This document shows, one piece after another, positions 49,486-60,866 of a DNA stretch of 64,000 nt. This DNA comes from Mansonella perstans (lineage: Eukaryota; Nematoda; Chromadorea; Rhabditida; Onchocercidae). Location: the NCBI GenBank assembly GCA_037074765.1, contig JBAMDO010000568.1:124001-188000 (forward strand), given 5' to 3'. The notes under the pieces were generated by a model. That model was not told where the DNA came from and ran no database searches. It worked only from the letters and a program-made list of their open reading frames with translations. The position numbers were made by a program, and so were the translations under genes. How positions within the stretch are numbered: position 1 is the stretch's first letter; each line of letters begins with the position of its first letter.

Positions 49486-52400
49486 ATGGCAAAAACATTA
49501 TCAGATGAAAACAGCTCTTCGTTTCATGCTGAGACACCTAACTTTTTTGAAAGTATTTCAAATTCATCACGGTTTGTTCGTTTTTATTATCCGAACTGGA
49601 ATAGCTGTTATTGCTAAAAGATTCTTATATTCAAGTATGAAATGTCGTTGGTACTAGTTGATTTTGTTGAGTTTGTAGGATTAACAAGTAAACAAGTCTA
49701 CTAATTGAAGGATTCAAACAAATATATTAGTTCAAATGTATCAACGACAATAATAATAAAATTCCTTTGAAGCTTTTTATCATCATCTGAAATAACGGAT
49801 TCCGCAGAGCATAATTTATGGATGGAAGCGCAACTTAAAAACCTTCAATTTCCAAGGCCTCTTCAGGATAACCATATGGAAAACACTAAAAAATCGAAGA
49901 TTTTGGATGGTATATATTTTTAATCATTTATATAATCTTTTAAAATTCCGGAGTTGCAAATGCAGTCCATCTGGTTAGTAGATTGTTTAACATCTTGAAG
50001 CTTCTTCTCATAGCTTTTGATGCAGGGAGGATTGTCAACAAATAAATATAATTACAGTTATCATTGGCTGATCCAATCAATTAATTCAATATTTAGATGT
50101 GAGAGCATTTGTGGATGTAAAATTGGAAAAAAAATCGGTTCTGCGACAAATGTTGCGTGACTTAGGAGCAAGTGTTAATTTACGGTATGAAAGTTTTGCT
50201 ATTGTAATTAATTAATAATTGATAATAGATGATAAAGTATATTTAATGGTAGCGGCATTTCATTATGATGATATATTGCATAGTGTTTTTAAAACAATTT
50301 TTAAGGAAATGCCCTTGCTATTTTTTTAAAATTTATTTCACAAAAAAAATGTTTTTTAAAAATTGTTGTAAAGACCAAAGTACAAGATTAGCTATAGAAT
50401 AGACAATAAATTAATTTGTTAAATGCATGCTTTGAAAATTTCCGTCAAAATCTTGCGCTGTATTTTTCAATAAATTTTCACAAGAAATCTGCTTTTCATA
50501 TCGCTTATAAATGTTGGAAATCTGTTTTGCTATTTTTTAAAAAAAATTGTTAATAAAAGAATTTGAGCAGGTTTATTTAATTGCTTCTGTATTACTTTTG
50601 TATTCTTTTTCAGATTTTCAAAAAATATTACTCATTTAATATTCTGGAATGGTCGACAAGAAACATTAAACAAAGCACATAATTTAAGAACTAAAATTTT
50701 AATAATTTCGCCTCACTGGGTGTTTAAGTAAGTTGCTGCTATCAACAGAATTTTAAATTCCTTTCATTTTTTTTCAAATAATTTTTATGTCGTTTTTTTT
50801 TCGCGCATCCAATATTTTTTTATTCATGCTTAAAGTCTTTTTTTCTGTGCCATATTTATAAGCTTTGTTCATAAGTTGTTAGGTGACATTTTCTTTCTTT
50901 TATAATTGTTTCATTTTCACTATTTGTCATAGATGTTTTATGAATCATATTCGAGCTGATGAAGCTCCCTTTCTGCTGTATGGGGTAAAAGATCTTGCTA
51001 TTCCTGTGCGGTTAATGGCTATGGGACGAATGGGGACAGTTGATATGGTAACTGTTGATCAAAAATAATAAACATAGCAATGCAGTAAACCTAGCAAATA
51101 GTAAATCTTATTGTTATAAATTAGCAAGGGAAGTTTTTATATTGGATGGGTTGCTCGTTCATAGCTGAACTGCGACGAACGTTGAGCAGCTATAAATAAA
51201 GGCACTGAGATGATACTGTAATTTAGTTTCTATATTAAAAATTACAGATAAGATTTCAATTTTTGCATTGTTGATCGGTTTTCAAGATGGTTTAGATATA
51301 AGCATCTACAAATATGATATCAGTAAAACGTTCTTCAGAATTGTCATGACAGAAACTTAAATTCAAATGACATTTCACCAAACCAGTCGCAAATAGTGCA
51401 TGCGATCGAAACTCTTTCCGATCAGCTTACTTCTAAACTCAGTATGTTTCAGACGTATTTGTGCAAATTTTGGGATTGTAAAACCTAAACTCTTTCAAGT
51501 TGCATGGATATGAATAAAATAAAAAACTGTAGAAAAAAATGAAGCACTGCTTTCCCAAATAAAACAGAGGAGAGAAAAGCTTACTTTTTGATACGGAACT
51601 ATTTATGGTAACCGAGTTTTTGAATTGAATTCCAGAATTCAGGTCTTTGAACAGGAATGTTATTGTCTATTTTCAAAACAATTATCATTAAAATTTCAAC
51701 AGAGGATTATTGCAGCATCTCCTGCGAATAGTGAAAATATTAATGTTGTGGAAATAATTTCACCGATTGTGGATCGTGTACGAAAAAGGCTAAATGAACT
51801 GAGTAAGTGTATTAATATTCATTTTGTCATAATACATCAAGAAGTTGAGTGAAGCTGTGAAGAGTGAATCTGTTAAGAATGTAAGCGGTGATAATGAATA
51901 ACTGGTAATAAATAGCAAGCAGTAGAACGATAATGAATGACATTAAAAATTAGGGAAGAAAATTTCTTTAATTTCTTGTTAATACAATTAGAAATCTAAG
52001 TCAGCACAGTTTCATGCTTTTTAAATTGTTATTCGTCAGCGGAGCATCATTTAAGCTGTATGTTTGATATGATTGATTGGGGAAACATTTTTTCTTTGAC
52101 ACTGAAACATTCTGAGAATAATGTATCCATTGTAGTATACAACATTTTGGTTTTGTATCACGCACTTATTCTATAATCAGTAATCATGCAAAGCGAAGTA
52201 GGCAAGTGGAGTCGCAGTAAACATTAAAAATTAGGAAAAAAAATTCTGTCACGTTAAAAATTCTCAATTTTGAGCCAATTTTCATCTTCAAATATAAGAT
52301 TTACAACTGATATTTCGACAATACTATTAGTTTTTTAGATGTTGATAGTAGAATTTGCGGAAAGAATCAGACTGAATTGGATTTCTGTTAAATTTACTCT

Positions 52401-54711
52401 TTATATTCAAGGTCATAATCGAGTTAGTAAAAAGCAAAGAAGGAATCTGAGATCGGTATCGATGGGAGAATCTGGACAACAGTTTATAACACCTACTATC
52501 GAGGATTCAACTCCGAGAACTCAAATTAAATCTGTTAATTGAAATTAAATTAAATCTTGTCAAAATTCATTTCGCTTACGTATCCTACGCTCAAAAACAA
52601 ACTTTCCTTGTGTGACTTTAATATTAATAAATAAACATTAATTAATGCTTTAATTCAGATAGATTTGATAGGCATTACACAAAGTGAGCCAGTTAAAAGA
52701 CGCGGTCGGCCAGTAATTAATTCCGAACAATTAGCAGAGTATACACCATCTCGTTTCCACAGAGTGAGTTTTTTACGCTAGCATAAATAAAAACTTTGCA
52801 TTTAAATTTGTTTTTCAAATGCTCATGATGAGAAATCAATTGCGAAAAATGAATCATAATTCGCTGTGCACAAAGGCTGGAAACTATTTCTGTGATGTGT
52901 ATTCAAGGCATTTCCGTTCGTGAATTGTGCCATTTTCAGCAAAATACTTTTTTGATGGTACAGCATGTAAAGATGTTTGTGCTGTACAACATCTTATAAA
53001 CAAAGTTTTGAATAAAACTCAATTCGTAGTTCACATTGTAGTACTTGCGAAAACGATATCGTTCTGTAAACGCAAAGCGTGCTGCACGACTAAATACAGA
53101 GAAAATGGTGTCCATGTATAGAAAAATGATGGACCGAAATTTTTCTGGAATCCCTTTAGATGATCAGAAACTTTCGGTAATAGGTGCGCTCTTTTTTTCT
53201 TCTAATATAGTTTATATTTTTATTTTTAAATATCTAAAAATAACATATTGAAATGGTGTTACTTAGTATTACTGAAAAATTTCTTTTCTGATTTCTTAGT
53301 TCATTTTTATACATTTGAAGATTTCAACTGGATTTTGATTTAGGAAAAATTCCGAAAGCGCGACCGGTGAGGGTGCGAACTCGTTCGTCAGTCTTAAATG
53401 AGTTGCAAAATGTTCCCAGTTCAAATGAATTTGTGAAAAACAGGAAGACTGCAAAAAAAGCATTTAAAACTGGTAGTATTGTACTTTCAGGAATTAGCAA
53501 ACTGTAAGTTCATGGTTTTAAAACTTTTTAAATTTTCCTTTACTGAGAAGTCCAATTAATTAATTTTCAAAGTGCAGATTTTTATTGCAGCGAGAGAGAA
53601 ACAGTTTTTGCAATAGCTAAAAAATTGGGTGTGCTAAAGATTGCGAACACTGTTGATGAATGTACCCGTTATGTGGTGAGTGATCGAGAGGGAGCGCGCA
53701 CAGTTAATGTTATGCGAGCACTAGTCAAAGGCATACCAATTGTTACAGTTGAATGGGTATCATTTTTGTAATTTGATATTTTGTAGGGAGAGCAAGCCAA
53801 GATAATGTCGCAAATTAACTTTCAGACAAACTCCTAGGTTCTGTAGTAGTTTGACAAGGTTATAAGAATAATTCAGTGCTACCCAATTGTTAGTTTAGGT
53901 TTAGGACTTGATTACAGTTGAATTTTAGGATAACTGTTGGCTAGATAGCATATCTAGATGCAAATAACAACCCTTGTGGCGGTTTCTTACTTTTTTTTAC
54001 CTTTGCTGTACTTGCAGAAACTGCATTGATTCTTGAGCAAAAAACTGTAAGTTTCCATACTTTGCAGTTTAGCTTCTCACGCTCTATTTGTAGGCTTACC
54101 GTTCTTTGGAAATTGGGGGCTGGTTGAAAGGAAATGATTTTATTGTTTCACGCTGGAAAACTGCTCATAAAGCTTGGTTCAGCGGTCGTATGGCTTCTTT
54201 GTTCTCTAGATTAGGACCGTTTTATGTTTCTTCTGAATGCGAACCTGAAGCGAAGCATCTTTCTCACCTTATCAAATGTTGTCATGGAAAAGTTAGTCGA
54301 GCTTATTTTGTTGGAAAATATTTTGTTCTGTTTGGGAACACAAGAGAAATTTTCGAAATTCTGAAATTTCAGACAACAGAGTCGTTGAGCCGTGCTGTTA
54401 TATTTGTCGCGCCACAGGCCGAATGGAAAACAATCATGCAACTCAGGAAGAACACGGATGCGCGGACAACATACATCACAGAAAAATCGTTATTAGGTAC
54501 TATCAACAACTTACTGACATTTACTGAAATATATTAAAGTTGAATTTTCGGAAAACATCTCTCGTTAATGGTAAATTTGACTGCGAATGTTTGTGTGTAG
54601 AATTGTAGATGTTCAGTTTTCTTTCCAAAATTTTCTCAAGTCAAAAAAGAATTTGGTTGGCTTTTTTTTGCAGATTCAATATGCGAGTGCAAAATCAATT
54701 TTTTGCTGTAG
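49486..54711 (+). CDS. mcph-1: Microcephalin-like protein, three BRCT domains
   Basis: Microcephalin acts in DNA-damage signalling, chromosome condensation and centrosome control. Exons: about 49486-49590, about 49806-49910, 50098-50184, 50614-50727, 50933-51047, 51643-51802, 52412-52533, 52659-52763, 53042-53183, 53344-53503, 53590-53756, 54094-54496, 54674-54711 (stop). BRCT1 (exons 50098-51047) has VDVKLEKKSVLRQMLRDLGA, then THLIFWNGRQETLNKA and the core HWVFKCF, the pattern of the MCPH1 N-terminal BRCT. The middle is basic and poorly conserved, with KRRGRPV resembling an AT-hook. BRCT2 contains CTRYVVSDREGARTVNVMRA and IPIVTVEW; BRCT3 follows and ends LLDSICEC. One N-terminal plus a tandem C-terminal pair is the MCPH1 layout. 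The join between the first two exons is unresolved, so the real start may be the ATG near 49817. TopBP1-type proteins are less likely. Confidence 0.87.
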
Positions 54712-56240
54712 CTAACAGTGGAAAATCTCACGCTTTACTTGTGATCTTATTGTTCAAATTTAAAAAATTCTGAAATTTTCAAAAATCATAATCTTAGTAG
54801 TATTATAGTGTACTGTATATGACTTTTTTTCATTGCCTTTTTAATATTTTGTTATGTTATGATCTGACGCTTCTGTATAGGCATTGTTAATGTATGAATT
54901 ATATTTAACTCGAAGTTCAAACATACTGTATACCTTGATATGTAAGTCTTTCCAGATTCTTTAAATTAAATATTTCAGGGCCTCAGATATTCCTCATGTA
55001 TTAATTTTTAGAAACAAAGCTTCGCAAGCGTACTTTTTTCCATATTTTTATTATATATAGGTTAAGATGGAGTTGATTTAGTAAATCATATTCACTGCCC
55101 GAATTTGCACATAATTAATTCCAATGAATTCAGAAGCACTCAGATATCAAATTTTTAAATTTCATGTTGTTTACACATTCTCAAGTTTTACATTAAATCA
55201 CAAATACTGTTTCTAAATGAGGTTTTAGTATATCCTTCGTATTTCATCCTGAATTTTTCCTCAAAGTTAGTAGACAAATTAATAGATGGCAATCTCATGG
55301 AAATATTCTGTCAATTAGCAAATTTAAACGTTGCGGAAATTTCATTGGCACATGATTTATTGCAAGGAATAATTTTTTAAGTGAATTCTAAAGTGTTTTT
55401 AATTTCTAATTTAGTAGAACACCTCGGCATCTTTCCGTTGCTATTTCCGTTATCAATTTCTAATTTATTTTTCAATTTCACTCTTTGCGTTCGTTTGAGG
55501 TTACAATTTCAATTCCCATGTAACTGATGTTGCATACAGTTACCCTATGATGATGGTAGGAAGAAATTTAAATTTAAAAAAAAAAACGAAAAGTTTGAAT
55601 TTGCTCAAAATTTAAAAATCTGTCCAATTTTATGCTTAGTAAAATTGATTGGGAATGTAAATTATGAAGCAATCAATCAGAAAGACTGAGAATTTCAATC
55701 TGTGTGAAATTTAATTTCGAAGGGAAACGGTACAATCGGGTACCGGATAAACGACATGCAAACGATAAGATGGATGTACCGTAAGACAGCTGGCATCAAT
55801 ACAGATTGCACTCTTCGTCGTCGTCGTCATTGCCGTCACGGACATTTTCGTATCGATTCACTAAATTCGTCGCTGCAACAGCCGCTAGTCGCTGGCGCTT
55901 GACGCAGCAACAGCTGTGGCAATATGATGTAGCAATCGTCGTCCCTATGCTTTCGTATCCCTTCTCTTTTCTCCATTTCTTTCTCGAACTCTATCGGTTT
56001 GTTTCTTTGTTGAAAAAAGCATTTGTTTGGCAGATGTAACCAATACAGATCATACCTCACATCGTACCTTCTTCCATCCTTTTGTCCTCATTTGCTTTGA
56101 CCCATCTTTTTTTTTTTTTTTTGCTTAATACAAGAATTATCATTTGTTTATATCTCACCTCTATAAACGTAAATTCTACTATCAAGCTAATAGCAAATTC
56201 TTTTTATCTATGTAATTTAAGTTTATTTTTTTTAGATCAA
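54712..56240. other. gap between mcph-1 and the MADF gene
   Basis: Holds the mcph-1 3' UTR and the promoter and 5' leader of the next gene. The stretch 55730-55960 is clearly less A+T rich than its surroundings, with cgtcgtcgtcgtc near 55816, and probably marks the promoter or first non-coding exon; an acceptor (tttttttag, 56234) lies six bases before the MADF ATG. Confidence 0.5.
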
Positions 56241-58946
56241 ATGGTGAAAATGTGGAATGATGATTCTCGTCTCATTTTAATTGATGAAGTACGAAAACGT
56301 CGTGAAGTTTGGGAGTATAAAAAGGTTCAATTTTCAAATATTTTTCATCATTATTCTATTTAAGTTTATTTTTTAAATTGTAAATTCAAAAAGAAAGAAA
56401 TAAAAATAATTAGATAAAGATAAAATTTATCAATTTGTTAAAATTTTTTTTTCTTATTTATTCGTAAAAGTTTTAATGTTTTTTTTTTTTTTTTAAAATT
56501 ATTACATTTGAATATACATATTGTGTTTACTGTTTTTTACTTTATTGATTTAGTTATATTAATGCTTTTAATGCTTTTGATTATAAGAAATATTTTACGA
56601 AATTTGCAATAACTGTTATTTGAATTTTTAAAGAAAAGAATTTTACGAAATTTGTAGTAACTTTTATTTGAATTTAAAGAAAAGAAGATATTATTTGTTT
56701 ATAACTTTTAGGGATTTTTTTTCTAACTAACATTCACAATTATCAATAGTGCAAAACAATTTTGTCGTATTATTTTATGAAGCGAATCGAATTTCTTCCA
56801 GGAGCGTTATGCGACATCGGAGAGGAAAAAAGAGTTGTTTGCAGAGGTCGCAGATGCACTTAATGCTTCCGGTTTACTAACAGCTGGCCTATACACAGGT
56901 TTCCGCATTTTTTCTTTCTTTTATTTTCAAGTATTTTAAAAACTTCCCTGATTACTGATTAATTCGAACCTTTCTAAAACATTTTAGATATATTTGTGTG
57001 AATATCGAAAGTGATTGGAGTGCTATTTGCGATAATTCCAATTTAGTCGTCGACTTAGGTGTCATTTGAAAAAAAGTTAGACTATTGCAGTTGTTTCCTA
57101 TTGCAAATTAGCTGTTTCTTCAGTTTTTTTATAGCAGTTTTTTCATTTTTAATGGTTTTTTTTTTTTTGAATTATCGTTTTAGAAGAAGATGTTCGTACA
57201 CAATGGAAAAATTTGAAAGACACATTCAAAAGGAAGCTTAAAAGACGCCAAGCAGAAGTCAGTGCAGGCTACGAAGACGTTGAACCAACTTGGCGTTTCT
57301 GGAGCAAAATGCAATTTGTTAAAAATAATTTTGGTCCAGATCGAAATCGGTCTTCCGCATTGAATAGGTTCATTTCGAACTTATCAAGCTATTCTTTTCA
57401 GGAATAGAGTCTATAAAAATTTTAAAAACAAATGGATGTTAGGACAGAAAAAAAAGAAAAGCATGCCTTAAGTTTGCAGCAATTTATTGGATTACAAAAA
57501 TTTTGAAGAAATCAAGAAATTCATACTGCAGCACAATTTTGGCAGAAAACACACCTAATACGCTGGAGAGATTGATCAATTCGCTTGTCGAGAAACAAAT
57601 ATTTGATGACAGCAACAGTACAGAGTATAATTTTTCTGTTTTCATTCCAGTTAAATGTGCTATAGAAAAGAGCACTAACCTCACAAGGTTCCTCTGGCTA
57701 ATAATCGTAACATAATTGAGTAAAACTAGCCTACTTATTTTTGCTTTTTAATATTTTTGAAAATAATTCATGGCAACGTCTTAGTACGTGTTACTTTCCT
57801 CTGTAGTAATTTCAAAAAGCGTGCTTCTGCGAATTCTGTTTGTAACGAGGAATCACGCATAATTCTTTCGGCCAACTTTTGAATATTCATAATTTGTCAA
57901 CCGATAATGTGCTTGTTACAGTGGACAAATAGTGAATGTAACAGCAGAGCTTCCAGCAGTTGCATCAACTTCCCTCCCCATTCCTTCTGCAAACAGCAGT
58001 AGTAACAGCAGTAATCAAAGTACCTTCAGTAATACAAACACTATTATACCTGATATTCAAGTCACATCGCCTAGAATTGAAATGCACATAGCTCAGTTTG
58101 TCCCGCCTAACATCAATTATTTGGAGGTATGCTGTAGTATAACTTTTTTGCTTTTAAATTGAACTTCATTTTTGTGAACGAATTTGATCCTTCCACACAG
58201 TGTTAACTGCTACTGTTGTATATTGTCAAGTAATGGATGCCTCTTTTGGCCCAAAGCTAAAAAAGATGATGCGATATAAAGAAATATGTACAATTTTTTT
58301 TGGATAAATTAATTATGTGCTGATAACTAATCCTACTGTCAATATTTCTGCGAGTTTTTCATTAGTTTTTTTGTCTAAAAAATAGAGCAAAAAAATAGGT
58401 GACAGCTATTTGTTGAAGGGTGTTGCATCTCATTCACCATTTTCACAACATCTCGGATTTGACTCAAATAAATTGAGATCGCCCTCACCAGTTAAGCCAG
58501 AAATACATCCTTGTGCAAGTGCTCTTGCCGATCTGCAGAAAAAAGCAATGAAAAGAAAAGCATCGGAGGCGAACAATGAAGACCTGCAAAATATACAAGA
58601 GCCAGACGATGAATGCGCCTGGTTTGGTAAGTTTTACCAAGTTGTAGTAGATCTTCGTTGTAAAGTACTAGTTTCTACGCAAAGGATGTTCAGTACAGTT
58701 TCACATTTTCCACTTTTATATTTTATATAACTTTATTTAATATGTACAATAAAAGCTCTCAAATTCGTGAATTTATGCTGATATTTGCTTTAAAAAATTC
58801 TAGGTCGAAGTGTATCAAGTGCTTTACGTCGACTTTGCTTCACATCACCACTTTCGGCACTTACTCTCAAAAAACAGATCTCAGATTTGATATATGAAGC
58901 GGAGATCAGGCAATTATTATGTCATCGGAAAATAGGGCATTCATGA
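56241..58946 (+). CDS. MADF-domain DNA-binding protein
   Basis: MADF domains are Myb/SANT-like DNA-binding modules of transcription factors such as fly Adf-1 and the C. elegans MADF family. Six exons: 56241-56324, 56802-56898, 57184-57367, 57922-58135, 58386-58626, 58804-58946, total 320 residues, all phases agreeing. Residues 5-105 are the MADF domain: LILIDEVRKRREVWEYKKER, then ELFAEVADAL, the hallmark DVRTQWKNLKDTFKRKLKR and WRFWSKMQF. A Ser/Asn/Thr-rich linker follows, then a basic stretch KKAMKRKASE, and a C-terminal helical segment (ALTLKKQISDLIYEAEIRQL) in the position and style of a BESS protein-interaction motif. The gene reads as MADF-BESS. The start is preferred because a splice acceptor lies just upstream and the domain starts immediately. 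Confidence 0.88.
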
Positions 58947-60279
58947 AATCGGATATCAGCGCTCAAGTTGAAAAAAGACCCAAGGGAGCTCAATCCTCGG
59001 GATAATACTGAATATAACAAGAGTAAAAATGCTAGAGATCGTAAGTCACATTGGTTCTCTGAAATGATAGAGCTTAGCAATTGATAAGGACCTGTGAGTA
59101 TCAGTCATATTTTATTGTTCAGCGATGCATTGCATTTTTATTGAATCACCTTTGTATAAATATAATGCATTATATAAGGGTGATTTATGCGGAATCACGA
59201 AGGACTTTGATTATGCATATTTGTTATTAAAAGCATGAAAAAGCCTATTTATTGCTTATTAAAATGGTAACTTTTTGATTTCCATTCTTAAACTTCAGGT
59301 TATGGTTATTATGCTATGTCTGACAATATCCCAAGACCTCAGTCATTTGAGAAAAGGCCCTTTGGAAATAGGATGGCTAAGTCGATGAAATTATTACCAT
59401 TTTTTGTGGAAACGTTTTGTAGCATAATGTGCGGGTAATATTGTAAGTTATGTCCATTGCTGTATAAAAGTCCTGCGCGATTGTTTATCGAAATAAAAAT
59501 TTTCGTTTTAATTCTACATGAATACATATCACAGTCAAATGTTATGAGAGTTTTAATGCGAGTCTTTATGTGCATTTCAAATCGTTAGTTACAAGTTATT
59601 TTAGTATTCCAATACTACTGCATCTCATTTCCATCATAAAATTTCTTGAGAAATCAATTTTATACATTGAAAAAATGTTTTTCATCGCATGCCACTTCAA
59701 CCACAGAAGTTTTATCTTAGGTACGAACAGCATTATTACCGGCTAATTAATTTTTGATATGATATATTTATTAATCAATTCCTCAACAAATTAGTTGTGA
59801 ATCAATTTTTCATAGAAAAAGTTGCTGTGATATGAACGGAAGTACATATCAGTGCCGACAATTTGTTCGTTAAAAAAATTTTCATATATAATCTGAGAAA
59901 CTTTCATATTAGGATTTTCAAAACAAAGTAAACTGCGATGAAAATCTTTCGGTAGGATTTGTTCAGTCGAGAAATTATTTTAAATGTGATTTTGTATGAT
60001 TGTTGAAGTTTTGTATCTTTATCTAAATTAGTTTGCTGCGACCACATGAATATTTTATCCTTTTCAAAATTTTATTTTAAAGGATACTTTATATTGCATC
60101 ACAATATATAAGAGCAGTTGAAGAAAAAGGTGGAGACAGAGAAGGACTAGTGGTTTCCCGTGCTTTAAAATTTCATTTTAATATCTAAACTGAATTTATA
60201 CATTTTGTAAAGATTTTTTAAGCTGTGTGAATGCAATGGTCGGTAGTATATTTTGTATAGAATCATTGGGAGACATCAT
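58947..60279. other. gap downstream of the MADF gene, no gene seen
   Basis: About 1.3 kb, A+T rich, containing the MADF-gene 3' UTR and, on the other strand, the possible 3' end of the small gene at 60280. The minus-strand open stretch at 59339-59575 has no convincing start or splice partner and no recognised content. Confidence 0.5.
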
Positions 60280-60517
60280 TTATGAAAATTTAAATAGAAA
60301 ATTTGAGAGACTGACAAAAAAACTGTGCTGAAAGACAAATCTTATTTGCTGAAATATATAAAAATGATGGAATATTATAATGAAATGGTTGACTTACAGG
60401 ATAATTATTCGCTTCAGATATAGCATGTAAGACTTCATCATACGTACAAAAAAACAAGCAGTATTCTGGATGAAAAAGTATTCTAGACATACCAAGTCGA
60501 GATATCAGGTCATACAT
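60280..60517 (-). CDS. possible two-exon micropeptide gene divergent from ift57
   Basis: Exon 60398-60517 encodes 40 residues beginning MYDLISRLGMSRILFHPEY, with a consensus donor gtaagt at its end (60392-60397) in phase 0. A tttgtctttcag acceptor permits a second exon 60280-60327 of 15 codons plus TAA, giving a 55-residue product. I recognise no domain, and a longer downstream exon structure is equally possible. Support is the donor, the in-phase acceptor and the position of an X-box-like site 72 bases upstream of this ATG. It may be chance. Confidence 0.3.
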
Positions 60518-60588
60518 GGCACACTAGATCGAGATACACTGATCCATAGCTATTTTTGAATAGATTAAGAGTATTTCTGCTATCGATG

Positions 60589-60602
60589 GTTGCTATGGAA
60601 GC
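60589..60602. promoter_or_regulatory. X-box-like RFX/DAF-19 site
   Basis: The 14-mer gttgctatggaagc fits the ciliary-gene X-box consensus RYYNYYATRRNRAC at all positions but one (G for A at position 13). It lies 265 bases before the IFT57 ATG and 72 bases before the ATG of the possible divergent gene. In C. elegans, che-13 and most IFT genes depend on such a site, typically within about 250 bases of the start. The fit is by eye; binding is inferred. Confidence 0.55.
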
Positions 60603-60866
60603 ATCAGTTGTTGTATACTAAGTTTCGATTAACACCTGCTTTCTGAGATGGTATTGCTTATTTAATTATTTCTTTACCTATCTAATTTATCTGATAAAAT
60701 ATATGTTTACTTGCTAATATCGATTTTCCTAATTGTTTAGGAATTTTTATATTTTGAGTTTCAACAAACTTTAATTACTGTAGCCAAATATCACACACAC
60801 AGTAAATAATGTACATATATTTGCATAAATTCTTCAAAAATTTGCAATTTTTTTTGCTTGCTATAG

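Noticed and set aside
59339..59575. Minus-strand frame of 78 codons considered as a downstream exon of the small gene at 60280
   Set aside because: The acceptor is plausible, but no frame downstream of it resembles a protein and the distance to 60398 is long; left unassigned.
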